From Pseudomonadota bacterium (lineage in GTDB: Bacteria; Pseudomonadota; Alphaproteobacteria; Sphingomonadales; Sphingomonadaceae), in NCBI GenBank assembly GCA_021849075.1, contig JAJZTH010000009.1, positions 1-64,000 on the forward strand: a stretch of 64,000 nt of DNA. The letters are read 5' to 3'. Position numbers and translations under genes: made by a program. Of this stretch, positions 51,982-62,478 are shown piece after piece (position 1 is the first letter of the stretch; each line of letters begins with the position of its first letter). The notes beneath the pieces were generated by a model, which was given only the letters and a program-made list of their open reading frames with translations, searched no databases and was not told the DNA's origin.

Positions 51982-53858
51982 CCCTCACACCCCAATGGCT
52001 GGACGAACTGCGCGCCCGCACGTCGCTGTCGACCCTCATCGGCAAGAGCGTGAAGGTCACAAAGGCCGGCCGCGAATATAAAGCCTGCTGCCCTTTCCAT
52101 AATGAGAAGACGCCCAGCTTCACGATCAACGATGAAAAGGGATTCTACCATTGCTTCGGCTGCGGCGCGCATGGCGATGCGATCCGCTGGATGACCGATC
52201 AGCGCGGCCTGCCCTTCATGGAAGCGGTGAAGGAACTGGCCGCCACCGCCGGCATGGACGCTCCCGCCGCCGACCCCCGCGCCGCCAAACGCGCCGAAGC
52301 GGCCAAGGGCCTGCACGACGCCATGGGCGCGGCGCAGAGCTTTTTTGAGGAACAACTGGGCGGCATCGATGGCGGAGATGCCCGCGCTTATATGCAAAAG
52401 CGCGGCATCACCGACGCCACCCGCCGCGCCTTCGGCTTTGGCTATTCGCCGGATTCGCGCGGTAAGCTGAAAACGGCCCTGCGCGATTTCGGCGATCCCA
52501 TGCTGGTAGAGGCCGGCCTGCTGATCAAACCCGACGGGGAACGCGACACCTATGATCGCTTCCGCGGCCGCCTCATGCTGCCGATCCGCGATATTCGCGG
52601 CCGGGTGATCGCGTTCGGCGGCCGCATCATCGGCGCTGGCGAACCCAAATATCTGAACTCGCCCGACACGCCGCTCTTCGACAAGGGCCGCACCCTCTAC
52701 AATATCGACAAGGCGTCCCCCGCCAGCCGGGCGACCGGCCGCGTCATCGTGGTCGAAGGCTATATGGACGTCATCGCGCTGGCGCAGGCGGGCTTTGGCG
52801 AAGCCGTCGCCCCGCTCGGCACGGCGCTGACCGAACATCAGATCGAGCGCCTCTGGAAAATGGTGGAGGTGCCCCTTCTCTGCTTCGATGGCGATTCGGC
52901 CGGGCAGAAGGCGGCGATCCGCGCTGCCACCCGCGCCCTCCCCCTGCTGCGCCCCGGCCACAGCCTCGCCTTCGCAACGCTCCCCAGCGGCCAGGACCCC
53001 GACGACCTGATCCGCGCCAGCGGCCGGCAGGCGATGGAAGCCGTACTGACCGATGCCGAACCGCTGATCGAGCGCCTCTGGAAACACGAAGTCTCGTCCG
53101 CACCCCTCGCCACGCCGGAGGAGAAGGCCGCGCTCAAGCAGCGGCTGCGCGCTATTTCGGACGCAATCGCCCACCCGGATGTGCGCGCCCATTACGCCCA
53201 TGAATTTCGCGAACGCTATGACGCGCTCTTCTTCGCCCGGCGCGAATCCGCGCCCGCCCAGCGACGCTTTGCCGGCGGCGGCAACGCAGGCGGCCGCTGG
53301 CAACGCGACAAACGCGGCAACTGGAAGCCGCCCATCGCCCCTGCCGGCGCGGAAGTGCGCGCGATCGGCGCCAGTGGCATGGAGCAGCGCCTGCTCCGCG
53401 CGATCCTCGCCGCGCTGCTGCGCCATCCCGACCAGATCGCCCCCCATCGCGAGATGCTGTCGGCCCTGCAAATCGGCGATCCCCTGCTCGCCCAACTGCT
53501 TGCCGCGATGATCTCTTTGTCCTTCCGAAAAGAAACAGTTGAAACACAGGCCCTCCTTACCATATTGGGGCAAGGTGAGTTGTATAATATGGCCAAGGGG
53601 ATGCTCCGGGCCGATGCGTTCACACTCACTTCCGACAGGATGAGCACCGATCCTGATCGCCTTTCGCGCGATCTGGAGGAGGCCGTTCGGGTGATGGCGC
53701 AGGGACCGGAGCTGGAAACGGCATTGGTGGAAGCCACAAGACGGTTCGAGAGCGACTTCAGCGAGGAAAATTTCGCTGAGCAGCAGCGCGTTCGCGCTCT
53801 GAAAGCCGATCATGATCGTCGACTGGCGGAACTGGCGCAGTCCGAAGACATTGTTTGA
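51978..53858 (+). CDS. dnaG: DNA primase
   Basis: LDELRARTSLSTLIGKSVKVTKAGREYKACCPFHNEKTPSFTIN zinc-finger domain; VVEGYMDVIALAQAGF TOPRIM; TTG start. Confidence 0.97.
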   Translation: MTLTPQWLDELRARTSLSTLIGKSVKVTKAGREYKACCPFHNEKTPSFTINDEKGFYHCFGCGAHGDAIRWMTDQRGLPFMEAVKELAATAGMDAPAADPRAAKRAEAAKGLHDAMGAAQSFFEEQLGGIDGGDARAYMQKRGITDATRRAFGFGYSPDSRGKLKTALRDFGDPMLVEAGLLIKPDGERDTYDRFRGRLMLPIRDIRGRVIAFGGRIIGAGEPKYLNSPDTPLFDKGRTLYNIDKASPASRATGRVIVVEGYMDVIALAQAGFGEAVAPLGTALTEHQIERLWKMVEVPLLCFDGDSAGQKAAIRAATRALPLLRPGHSLAFATLPSGQDPDDLIRASGRQAMEAVLTDAEPLIERLWKHEVSSAPLATPEEKAALKQRLRAISDAIAHPDVRAHYAHEFRERYDALFFARRESAPAQRRFAGGGNAGGRWQRDKRGNWKPPIAPAGAEVRAIGASGMEQRLLRAILAALLRHPDQIAPHREMLSALQIGDPLLAQLLAAMISLSFRKETVETQALLTILGQGELYNMAKGMLRADAFTLTSDRMSTDPDRLSRDLEEAVRVMAQGPELETALVEATRRFESDFSEENFAEQQRVRALKADHDRRLAELAQSEDIV

Positions 53859-53903
53859 TTGAAGTTAGCCCATTCCAAAGGGCGACGAGGTTAAGGCGAA
53901 TAG

Positions 53904-55952
53904 ATGGCGACCAAGGCAAACAGCAAGAATGGCGGTGCAGGCGATGGAGAGGATGGCGGCGACGCCCCCCTGCTCGACCTCAACGAAGCCTCCGTCAAGA
54001 AGCTGATTTCCCGTGCCAAGAAGCGCGGCTACATCACCTATGACGAACTGAACGATGCCCTGCCGCAGGACCAGATGTCCTCCGAGCAGATTGAGGACAT
54101 CATGGCGGCGCTCAACGAAATGGGCGTCAACATCGTCGAAAATGAAGAAGCCAGCGAAGACGGCGACGAACAGCGCGAGCGCGAAGACGCCGACGACGCC
54201 GATGATGATTCGGGCGACGATGACGGCTCGCCCAAGCTCGTCACCGAAAAGAAGAAGGAAACGGTCGATCGCACCGACGATCCCGTTCGCATGTATCTGC
54301 GCGAAATGGGCGCAGTCGAACTGCTCAGCCGCGAAGGCGAAATCGCCATCGCCAAGCGGATCGAGGCCGGTCGCGACACGATGATCCTGGGTCTGTGCGA
54401 AAGCCCGACCACCTTCAACGCGATCATCGAATGGTCGACCGCGCTCAACAACGGCGAAATGCAGCTGCGCGAGATTCTCGATCTCGACGCCATGCTGTCC
54501 AAGGATCCTGCTCCTGAAAATATGGAGGAAGGCGCCGAGGATGATGATGGCGAGATCAGCGAAAAGACCGCCGGTCCCAGCTTCAAGGAAGAAGAAGAGC
54601 CGGAGGAGGAATCCGCCGACGGCGACGAGGATGAGGACGGCGCACCCCGCGCCCGCCGCAATGAGGAAGAAGAGGAAGAGGACAACACCCTCTCCCTCGC
54701 CCAGATGGAAGAAACTCTCAAGCCGATGGCGCTTGAGAAGTTCGCGACCATCACCGAAATCTTCCGGGCTTTCTCCAAGGCGCAGGAATCGCGCATGATC
54801 GCCATGGCCAATGGCGAACTGCTCAGCCAGAAGGCCGAGGATGATTATCAGGAACTGCGCGAAAGCCTGACCGCAGAGGTCGAAAGCGTTCAGTTCCACC
54901 AGCAGAAGATCGAATATCTGGTCGATCAGCTCTATGCCTATAACCGGCGCCTGACCGCGCTGGGCGGCCAGATGCTGCGTCTGGCCGAACGGCACAAGGT
55001 CAGCCGCAAGGATTTCCTGGATCGCTATGTCGGCAATGAATTGGACGACGCCTGGCTGGAAAAGGTGCAGGGCCTCGACAAGAAATGGGCCGCCTTCGCC
55101 GCTGCCGAAGCGCGCGCGGTCGAGCGCATCCGCAACGAAGTGAGCGAAATCGCGCAGGCGACCGGCATGTCGCTTTCCGAATTCCGCCGCATCGTGAACA
55201 TGGTGCAAAAGGGCGAGCGTGAAGCGCGCATCGCCAAGAAGGAAATGGTGGAGGCCAATCTGCGCCTCGTCATCTCCATCGCCAAGAAGTACACGAACCG
55301 CGGCCTGCAATTCTTGGATCTCATTCAGGAAGGCAATATCGGCCTGATGAAGGCGGTCGATAAGTTCGAATATCGTCGCGGCTACAAGTTCAGCACCTAT
55401 GCGACCTGGTGGATCCGGCAGGCGATCACCCGTTCGATCGCGGATCAGGCGCGGACCATCCGCATCCCGGTCCACATGATCGAAACGATCAACAAGCTGG
55501 TCCGCACCAGCCGCCAGTTCCTGCATGAGCAGGGCCGTGAACCGACGCCGGAGGAAATGGCAGAACGCCTGTCCATGCCGCTGGAGAAGGTGCGCAAGGT
55601 GATGAAGATCGCCAAGGAGCCGATCTCCCTCGAAACGCCGATCGGCGACGAGGAAGACAGCCATCTGGGCGACTTCATCGAGGACAAGAACGCCATCATC
55701 CCGGTGGACGCGGCCATTCAGGCGAACCTGAAGGAAACCGTCACGCGGGTTCTGGCGTCGCTTACTCCGCGCGAAGAGCGTGTGCTGCGCATGCGCTTTG
55801 GCATCGGCATGAACACCGACCATACGCTTGAGGAAGTGGGTCAGCAGTTCAGCGTGACCCGCGAACGCATCCGTCAGATCGAGGCAAAGGCGCTGCGCAA
55901 GCTCAAGCACCCCTCGCGCTCGCGCAAGATGCGGTCCTTCCTCGATCAGTAA
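53904..55952 (+). CDS. rpoD: RNA polymerase primary sigma factor RpoD
   Basis: [79 protein letters not shown]. Confidence 0.98.
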   Translation: MATKANSKNGGAGDGEDGGDAPLLDLNEASVKKLISRAKKRGYITYDELNDALPQDQMSSEQIEDIMAALNEMGVNIVENEEASEDGDEQREREDADDADDDSGDDDGSPKLVTEKKKETVDRTDDPVRMYLREMGAVELLSREGEIAIAKRIEAGRDTMILGLCESPTTFNAIIEWSTALNNGEMQLREILDLDAMLSKDPAPENMEEGAEDDDGEISEKTAGPSFKEEEEPEEESADGDEDEDGAPRARRNEEEEEEDNTLSLAQMEETLKPMALEKFATITEIFRAFSKAQESRMIAMANGELLSQKAEDDYQELRESLTAEVESVQFHQQKIEYLVDQLYAYNRRLTALGGQMLRLAERHKVSRKDFLDRYVGNELDDAWLEKVQGLDKKWAAFAAAEARAVERIRNEVSEIAQATGMSLSEFRRIVNMVQKGEREARIAKKEMVEANLRLVISIAKKYTNRGLQFLDLIQEGNIGLMKAVDKFEYRRGYKFSTYATWWIRQAITRSIADQARTIRIPVHMIETINKLVRTSRQFLHEQGREPTPEEMAERLSMPLEKVRKVMKIAKEPISLETPIGDEEDSHLGDFIEDKNAIIPVDAAIQANLKETVTRVLASLTPREERVLRMRFGIGMNTDHTLEEVGQQFSVTRERIRQIEAKALRKLKHPSRSRKMRSFLDQ

Positions 55953-55993
55953 ATTTTAATGGATCGGTAAAGAGTAATTAACCATCCTTGACG

Positions 55994-56025
55994 GAAAAGG
56001 GCGGCTTTCACGGCCGCCCTTTCTG
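55994..56025 (+). terminator. Intrinsic terminator after rpoD
   Basis: AAAGGGCGGC / GCCGCCCTTT then CTG. Confidence 0.75.
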
Positions 56026-56106
56026 ATTCCGTAAACCACACGTTTACTCCGCCCCCCTATGTCTTGGCCTTCACCCCGCGCGTGCGGGGCAGTACAGGGG
56101 TCAGGC

Positions 56107-56787
56107 ATGAGCGAAGCGGCACCGCGATATCAATTTGGCGATATATCCCGCGTCCTTGAAGCGTTGGTCGCCACGGACGGCACCATATCCCATGCCTATG
56201 CCAACCGCGCCAGTACCGGCGTCTCGCGCGCAACCTTGCTGTCGCTCGCCGATCTGGCCGATGCGGCCTATTATCTCTGCCTGCTCCATGGCCGCCACCC
56301 CGGCGTCGTGGATCATGCCGCCACCCGGTCGGCCGACAATGCCGCGCGCCACTGGCTGATCGAGGCGGCGGACGGCTTCGCGCGCGAACGCGCCTATCTC
56401 ACCCAGGTCACGGTCGCCGTTGGCCCTGCCCCCAGCACGGCGGGCCAAGCCGATTGCGAAACCGTCGTCAGCCAGCAACGCCATGCGCTCGACATGCTGG
56501 CCCAGTCCGACCGGCGCGGCTGCGCCATGGGCGCGGCCATGGCGCTGGTGCTCGACTGGCGCGCCGTGCGCCATGTCCTCGACATGGCGGCGATCCGCGC
56601 CGGCATCGAACCGCATGCCTGCGCCCTGCCCGACCGCGCCGCCACGCTGGCTGTCGCCCGTGAAATCGGTGGGGACGACGCCATCGACCGCGCCATCCAG
56701 TTCGGCGCGCGCCAGTTGCTCAACCAGCATCGCGGTCTGTGGGATCTGCTTGCCGCCCGCGCCGATGTGCGCACCCGCAACGGCTGA
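56107..56787 (+). CDS. Hypothetical protein
   Basis: 226-aa ORF with biased codon usage; no recognised domain. Confidence 0.65.
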   Translation: MSEAAPRYQFGDISRVLEALVATDGTISHAYANRASTGVSRATLLSLADLADAAYYLCLLHGRHPGVVDHAATRSADNAARHWLIEAADGFARERAYLTQVTVAVGPAPSTAGQADCETVVSQQRHALDMLAQSDRRGCAMGAAMALVLDWRAVRHVLDMAAIRAGIEPHACALPDRAATLAVAREIGGDDAIDRAIQFGARQLLNQHRGLWDLLAARADVRTRNG

Positions 56788-56860
56788 TCGCTTCACCCAT
56801 TACCGATTGCGCCGCGCCGCCGCTTTGCCTAGTCGATGATGCAGGCAGCGGAGAGACGAT

Positions 56861-57706
56861 ATGCGCTTTGAAGGCACGCAGGATTATGTCGCCACCGACG
56901 ATCTGAAGGTGGCGGTCAATGCCGCCGTGCTGCTGCGCCGCCCCTTGCTGGTGAAGGGAGAGCCGGGCACCGGCAAGACCGTCCTTGCGCAGGAAATCGC
57001 CCGGGCGCTGGACGCTCCGCTGATCGAATGGAACGTCAAATCCACGACAAAGGCGCATCAGGGCCTGTATGAATATGACGCCGTCGCCCGCCTGCGCGAC
57101 GGACAATTGGGCGATCCGCGCGTCCATGAGATTTCCAACTATATTCGCAAGGGCAAGCTGTGGGAGGCGTTCACTTCGCCCCGCCTGCCCGTGCTACTGA
57201 TCGACGAAATCGACAAGGCCGACATCGAATTTCCCAACGATCTGTTGCAGGAACTCGATCGCATGGCTTTCCACGTCTATGAAACCGGCGAGACGGTCGC
57301 CGCGGCCGAACGCCCGGTGGTGGTCATCACCTCCAACAATGAAAAGGAACTGCCCGACGCTTTTCTGCGCCGCTGTTTCTTCCACTATATCAAATTCCCC
57401 GACCGTGAGACGATGGAGCAGATCGTCGCCGTCCATTTCCCCGGCATCCAGAAAATCCTGGTCAGCCGCGCGATGGACATTTTCTACGACATTCGCGACG
57501 TGCCGGGCCTCAAGAAAAAGCCCAGCACCAGCGAATTGCTCGACTGGCTGAAACTGCTCCTGAACGAGGATATGCCCCTCGACGTCCTTCAGAATAGCGA
57601 CCCCACCAAAGCGATCCCGCCCCTCCATGGCGCGCTGCTCAAGAATGAGCAGGACATCATGATGTTCGAACGCCTCGCCTTCATGGCGCGCCGGCAAGGA
57701 CGGTAG
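56861..57706 (+). CDS. MoxR-type AAA+ ATPase
   Basis: LLVKGEPGTGKTVLAQEIA Walker A; VLLIDEIDKADIEFPNDLLQELD Walker B; LPDAFLRRCFFHYI. Confidence 0.93.
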   Translation: MRFEGTQDYVATDDLKVAVNAAVLLRRPLLVKGEPGTGKTVLAQEIARALDAPLIEWNVKSTTKAHQGLYEYDAVARLRDGQLGDPRVHEISNYIRKGKLWEAFTSPRLPVLLIDEIDKADIEFPNDLLQELDRMAFHVYETGETVAAAERPVVVITSNNEKELPDAFLRRCFFHYIKFPDRETMEQIVAVHFPGIQKILVSRAMDIFYDIRDVPGLKKKPSTSELLDWLKLLLNEDMPLDVLQNSDPTKAIPPLHGALLKNEQDIMMFERLAFMARRQGR

Positions 57707-57768
57707 GAACAACCATTCAACCTCCGTTCGCTTCGAATGACATTTTTTTGCCGAGGAAGCATTTTCCC

Positions 57769-58182
57769 ATGCCCCACACCGCTGGTTGCCTCTGCGGCGC
57801 CGTCCGCATCACGATCGACGCGGAGCCTCTCGCCGCCCGCATGTGCTGGTGCCGCCTGTGCCAATATCTGGGCGGCGGATCGGCCACGGTGAATGTCTGT
57901 TTCCCGGCCGAGCATGTGACGACCACTGGCGAGGTGCGCTGGCATGACAGTATCGCCGACAGCGGCAACGCCATGAAGCGCGGCTTCTGCCCAACCTGCG
58001 GCACGCCCCTGCTCAGCAAGGCCGAATCGCGCCCGCATTTGACCTTCATCCGCGCCGGCGCACTGGATAATCCGTCGCTCCTCGGGCCACAGGCGGTCAT
58101 CTGGACCAGTGCCGCCCCCGACTGGGCGCATCATGATCCCGATTTGCCCCATTATCCCGCCCAAATGCCGCCCGTCGCCTGA
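57769..58182 (+). CDS. GFA-family zinc-binding protein
   Basis: GCLCGAVR, CWCRLCQ, CPTCGTPLL cysteine pattern. Confidence 0.92.
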   Translation: MPHTAGCLCGAVRITIDAEPLAARMCWCRLCQYLGGGSATVNVCFPAEHVTTTGEVRWHDSIADSGNAMKRGFCPTCGTPLLSKAESRPHLTFIRAGALDNPSLLGPQAVIWTSAAPDWAHHDPDLPHYPAQMPPVA

Positions 58183-58275
58183 AAAATGGGATTGCGCCGC
58201 CGCGTTTAGTCTGTAGCCTCCCTGTCATAGTTCAAGGCCGCGCAAAGACGGTCTGGATCTGGAGAGGGATGCTGA

Positions 58276-59337
58276 ATGCCAAAGCGCGCCCAAATTGTCA
58301 TTTCCGCCCTTCTGGCGCCTATGAGCCTGTGCATGGCCATGCCCGTACACGCAGCCGATGTAGAATCCGCAACCGAAGCTTGGACGCCCACGCAAAGCGC
58401 GATCCGGGCCAATGCCGCCGGGATCAGCCTGCCCCAGACCGTCGCCGGTCTCTCGCTGGCCAAGAGCGGCGAAGCCTCCAGCGGCGGCCGCGCGGTCGAC
58501 AATTATGCGCAATATCTCTCTGAGGACGGCGCCATTCAGGCGACCCTCTATGTCTATATGCCGACCTATGCCGACGCTTCGCTCGCCGCCTATATGACGG
58601 ACAAGGCGATCATGGAGCGTTTCGGCAGCCAGACCCGCCGCACCGCCTATGCCAGCGCCCCTGCCGCTGGTCAGGCGGGTCGCGCCATCCGCGCCGTCTA
58701 TGATCATGCCGCTGACGGCGCGCTCGTGACGGCGGCGGGCTTTGTCCATGCCGGGCGCTGGATCGCCAAGATCCGCATCACCGGCCCCAGCGATCGCCGC
58801 GCCGAAGTGCTGGCCGGTCTGGACGGCATGCTGTCCGGCCTCGCCTTCGATGACGCCGCTTCCCTGCACGCCACCGCCCCGGCCGCCTTCAGCGCCTGCC
58901 CGGCGGCTGAAACAGGCGACGCCCGCCTCGAAAAAGCGGAACCGGCCACCCCGTCCGCCCCGCTCGATGTCCGCATCCCGCGGGAGGGCAAGGATGCGCT
59001 TTGCGTGCGCGGCGCCGTCACCACCGCCGATGGGCGCTACGACATGCTGCAACAGGCCGGCCGCAGCGACGGGCCGATCATCGTGCCGGTCGACGACAGC
59101 GGCACCGTCCTCGCCTTCGATCCATCAGCCGGTCAAGGCAATGACAGGGGCGGCTACAAGCTGTCGATCCATATGGTCGGCCAGACCGATCTTTATGGCA
59201 CCTATGACAAGGTGCCCAGCCCGCGCCAGATCGCCGCGATTATCGACGGTAAGGACGCCCAGACCGCACAGGCACAGAGCGTCGCCACCTATGCCGCCAA
59301 TGGCGATGTAACGATGGAGGCCGTGCAGGGGCATTAA
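58276..59337 (+). CDS. Exported hypothetical protein
   Basis: Signal peptide MPKRAQIVISALLAPMSLCMAMPVHA; intact 353-aa ORF. Confidence 0.7.
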   Translation: MPKRAQIVISALLAPMSLCMAMPVHAADVESATEAWTPTQSAIRANAAGISLPQTVAGLSLAKSGEASSGGRAVDNYAQYLSEDGAIQATLYVYMPTYADASLAAYMTDKAIMERFGSQTRRTAYASAPAAGQAGRAIRAVYDHAADGALVTAAGFVHAGRWIAKIRITGPSDRRAEVLAGLDGMLSGLAFDDAASLHATAPAAFSACPAAETGDARLEKAEPATPSAPLDVRIPREGKDALCVRGAVTTADGRYDMLQQAGRSDGPIIVPVDDSGTVLAFDPSAGQGNDRGGYKLSIHMVGQTDLYGTYDKVPSPRQIAAIIDGKDAQTAQAQSVATYAANGDVTMEAVQGH

Positions 59338-59345
59338 CACAAATT

Positions 59346-59417
59346 CCGTTCGGGCTGAGCTTGTCGAAGCCCTGCTCTTTTCTGGGCCGCCTGCCTACAG
59401 CGGGCGCTCGGGACGGA
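59346..59417. repeat. Dispersed palindromic repeat, family B (degenerate half copy)
   Basis: CCGTTCGGGCTGAGCTTGTCGAAGCCC with poorly preserved right arm. Confidence 0.6.
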
Positions 59418-59431
59418 ATCAAACAGCAATA

Positions 59432-60811
59432 TCAGATCAGATAGCCGACCTCATATAACCCCCAGCGCCGTCCCGCGAAGATCAGCGGCACGAATGCGCT
59501 GCGCAGCGCGCGGTAACGGCCTTCGCCCAGATCCTGCCGGTAGGTGAAGAGGAAAAAGTCCCCCTCTTCGTCCAGCGCACGCCGGGTCTGACTGTCCATG
59601 AAAATCTGCCGGTTGCGGGCATGTTCCATATTCCAGTCGCGCATGCCCGCTTGCTGCGGCTGGCTGCGCGCGCTGATATGAGTGGGCAGATATCCGTTCA
59701 TGTCGAGCAAACAACAGCCCACGATCGCGCTGTCCTGCGCGGTATGGCGATCCAGCATCGGGCGCAGCATCGCATCGGCAAAGCGGGTGAAGCCATTCAG
59801 ATATTGCACCGGGTCGGACCCGGCGATCGGGCGATAATCGGTGTCGAACAGGTCGGTCAGGCTCAATTGCCCATCCACCATCGCCTGCTCGATCATGGCC
59901 GCAACCTCCTGCGCGCCATCCTCGGCCAGCGCGATATAGGGGCTGTTGCGCGTCTTTTGCGGCCCATGGGCGGCGGTGTTGAGCATCGCATTGGCCATGC
60001 CCTCCAGCCCTTCCAGCTGCTCGCGCGCCACATCGACCCGCGCCGCGCTCTCACTCGATGAACGGCTGAACAGCCCCAGCCCCTGGCGCAGCGCCGTCAC
60101 ATCGCCATCGGCCGCGTCGGTACAAGTGACGATGGCCTCAGACCGGTCGCCAAATTGCGTCACCAGCGACGCGATTTCGGCCATGCTCAGGCGCAGCCGG
60201 TCGATATGGGTGCCAACGTCGCGCCCCCGCACGATGTTTGCCTCCACCCCGCCAATCAGCGCGCGAGCATCCCGGTCCAGCTGGCCCAGCTTGTCGCCCA
60301 CCGATGCGGCGGATTCGCCTGCCTGCCCCGCCAGCCGCCTAATCTCGTCCGCTACCACGGCAAAGCCTTGCGTCGCCGCGCCGCCACGCGCTGCCTCGAT
60401 CGCGGCGTTCACGCCCAGCAACCGCGTCTGTCGCGCGATCGCGCCCAGTTCTTCGGAAATGTCGCCGACCGCCTCGATCACCGTCAGGAACCGGCGCAGA
60501 TGGTCCTCCAGCCCGGTGACATGCTCGACCAGCCCCGCCACTTCGCCCAGCGACAGGCCGATCACCTCATGCCCGTCCGCGACGATCCGCCCCGCCCGTC
60601 GCGCCGTCAGGCTCAGTTCCTGCGCGGCGGCGACGCTCTCACCCTGGCTGGCGGCCAGCGTGTTCATATTCCGTTGCAGGTTCGCCAGCCGCGCCGAATC
60701 GCCCTGAATGCGCAAATTCAGTTCGCTCAGGAAACCGGCGGTTTCGCTGCACTGCAATGCGATGTCGCCTGACCTTTCCCCCAGGTCAGCCAACAAGTCC
60801 CTGTTTTCCAA
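59432..60811 (-). CDS. Soluble methyl-accepting-chemotaxis-type protein with N-terminal signalling domain
   Basis: LGVNAAIEAARGGAATQGFAVVADEIRRLAGQAGESAASVGDKL hairpin tip; no TM helix seen. Confidence 0.85.
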   Translation of the reverse strand: MENRDLLADLGERSGDIALQCSETAGFLSELNLRIQGDSARLANLQRNMNTLAASQGESVAAAQELSLTARRAGRIVADGHEVIGLSLGEVAGLVEHVTGLEDHLRRFLTVIEAVGDISEELGAIARQTRLLGVNAAIEAARGGAATQGFAVVADEIRRLAGQAGESAASVGDKLGQLDRDARALIGGVEANIVRGRDVGTHIDRLRLSMAEIASLVTQFGDRSEAIVTCTDAADGDVTALRQGLGLFSRSSSESAARVDVAREQLEGLEGMANAMLNTAAHGPQKTRNSPYIALAEDGAQEVAAMIEQAMVDGQLSLTDLFDTDYRPIAGSDPVQYLNGFTRFADAMLRPMLDRHTAQDSAIVGCCLLDMNGYLPTHISARSQPQQAGMRDWNMEHARNRQIFMDSQTRRALDEEGDFFLFTYRQDLGEGRYRALRSAFVPLIFAGRRWGLYEVGYLI

Positions 60812-60939
60812 GCGCGCCCCACAAATCGATCAGGTCTGGATAGTGACGGATTAACCATGCGCTGCAACACTTAATATTCGGACAACGGCGCGGTCGCACC
60901 GCGCTTGCATCGCCGCGCGCGCTGATCGACAAAGGGACC

Positions 60940-62115
60940 ATGCTGCTCAACTTCCTCGACGCGCTGCGCGCCGCCGGCATCAACGCCAGCATCAAGGAGC
61001 ATCTGCTGCTGCTCGAAGCGCTCGACCGGGACGTCATCGCCCGCACGCCGCAGGATTTCTATTATCTCGCCCGCGCGACCTATGTGAAGGATGAAGGGCT
61101 GCTCGACCGCTTCGATCAGGTCTTTGCCAAAATATTCAAGGGCGTGCTCGATCAGGACAGGGTCGAAGCGGACATACCCGAGGAATGGCTGCGCCTCGTC
61201 GCCGAAAAATATCTGAGCGCCGAAGAGATGGAGAAGATCAAGTCGATCGGCGACTGGGACGAGATCATGAAGACGTTGAAGGAGCGGCTGGAGGAACAGA
61301 AAGGGCGGCATCAGGGCGGCAATAAATGGATCGGCACCGGCGGCACCTCTCCCTTCGGCCATGGCGGCTATAATCCCGAAGGCGTCCGCATCGGCGGGGA
61401 AAGCCGCCACAAGCGCGCGATCAAAGTCTGGGAAAAGCGCGAATTCGCCAATCTCGACAACAGCAAGGAACTGGGCACCCGCAACATCAAGGTCGCGTTG
61501 CGCCGTCTGCGCCGCTTCGCGCGGGAGGGTGCGGCGGACGAACTGGACCTGGAAGCAACCATTCGCGGCACCGCGCGGCAGGGCTGGCTCGATATCCGCA
61601 TGCGGCCTGAACGCCATAATGCGGTGAAATTGCTGCTCTTCCTCGACGTCGGCGGATCGATGGACCCGTTCATTACCCTGTGCGAGGAACTCTTCTCCGC
61701 TGCGACCGGCGAATTCAAGAATCTGGAATTTTTCTACTTCCACAATTGCCTGTATGAAGGCGTGTGGAAGGATAATCGCCGCCGCTTTTCGGAGCGCACG
61801 CCAACCTGGGACATTCTCCACAAATATGGCCATGATTATAAGGTGATCTTCGTCGGCGACGCGGCGATGAGTCCCTATGAGATCAGCCATCCGGGCGGAT
61901 CGGTCGAACATATGAATGAGGAAGCCGGCGCCGTCTGGCTTCAGCGCGTCGTCCACACCTATCCCGCGGCCATCTGGCTTAACCCGGCCGCACAGGCGCA
62001 TTGGGGCTATAGCCAGTCGACCAGTATGATCCGCGACCTGATGAACGACCGCATGTACCCGCTCACCATCACAGGCATCGATGCCGCCATGCGGGAACTG
62101 ACGCGCAAACGATAA
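60940..62115 (+). CDS. CoxE-like VWA domain protein
   Basis: LLLFLDVGGSMDPFITLCEELFSAATGEFKNLEFFYFHNCLYEGVW. Confidence 0.88.
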   Translation: MLLNFLDALRAAGINASIKEHLLLLEALDRDVIARTPQDFYYLARATYVKDEGLLDRFDQVFAKIFKGVLDQDRVEADIPEEWLRLVAEKYLSAEEMEKIKSIGDWDEIMKTLKERLEEQKGRHQGGNKWIGTGGTSPFGHGGYNPEGVRIGGESRHKRAIKVWEKREFANLDNSKELGTRNIKVALRRLRRFAREGAADELDLEATIRGTARQGWLDIRMRPERHNAVKLLLFLDVGGSMDPFITLCEELFSAATGEFKNLEFFYFHNCLYEGVWKDNRRRFSERTPTWDILHKYGHDYKVIFVGDAAMSPYEISHPGGSVEHMNEEAGAVWLQRVVHTYPAAIWLNPAAQAHWGYSQSTSMIRDLMNDRMYPLTITGIDAAMRELTRKR

Positions 62116-62171
62116 GGCAAATATATCGGACGAGAAGGCAGCGCCAAATTCAGCGAAAACGGCACTTGCAC

Positions 62172-62248
62172 CCGTTCGCCCTGAGCGTGTCGAAGGGCCG
62201 TACGTCTTGAAGAACAAGACGGGGCTTCGACAGGCTCAGCCCGAACGG
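62172..62248. repeat. Dispersed palindromic repeat, family B
   Basis: CCGTTCGCCCTGAGCGTGTCGAAGGGC ... GCTTCGACAGGCTCAGCCCGAACGG. Confidence 0.87.
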
Positions 62249-62275
62249 TTCTCATTGAAGGCTCAATGCTCTGGT

Positions 62276-62299
62276 CCCCTCCCGTCTACGGAAGGGTCA
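62276..62299. repeat. Diverged solo CCCCTCCCG...CGG(G)AGGG palindrome related to the DUF559-element repeats
   Basis: CCCCTCCCGTCTACGGAAGGGTCA versus CCCCTCCCGCTTGCGGGAGGGGTCA in the left inverted repeat. Confidence 0.5.
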
Positions 62300-62478
62300 T
62301 GAAGCTTACGTGCGCAGCGCGTCAGTCGAAGGGGGGTGGGCCATTGCGACGTCCAGCCCCCGCCAGACAATCCATCCCCCTTACATCTTGCGACAAAATC
62401 GACCCGGCTCTGGCACAATCCTGCGACAGGCGACTTCTACTCCTTGGTCCATCGAAAGAGGAAGAAGGAGAAGTCGCC

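Noticed and set aside
51834-53813. 659-aa minus ORF opposite dnaG
   Set aside because: Antisense of dnaG with no recognisable motif.
54170-54690. Asp/Glu-rich low-complexity stretch in rpoD
   Set aside because: Acidic region 1.1/non-conserved segment is normal for alphaproteobacterial RpoD.
53865-55910. 681-aa minus ORF opposite rpoD
   Set aside because: Shadow ORF; rpoD on the + strand is certain.
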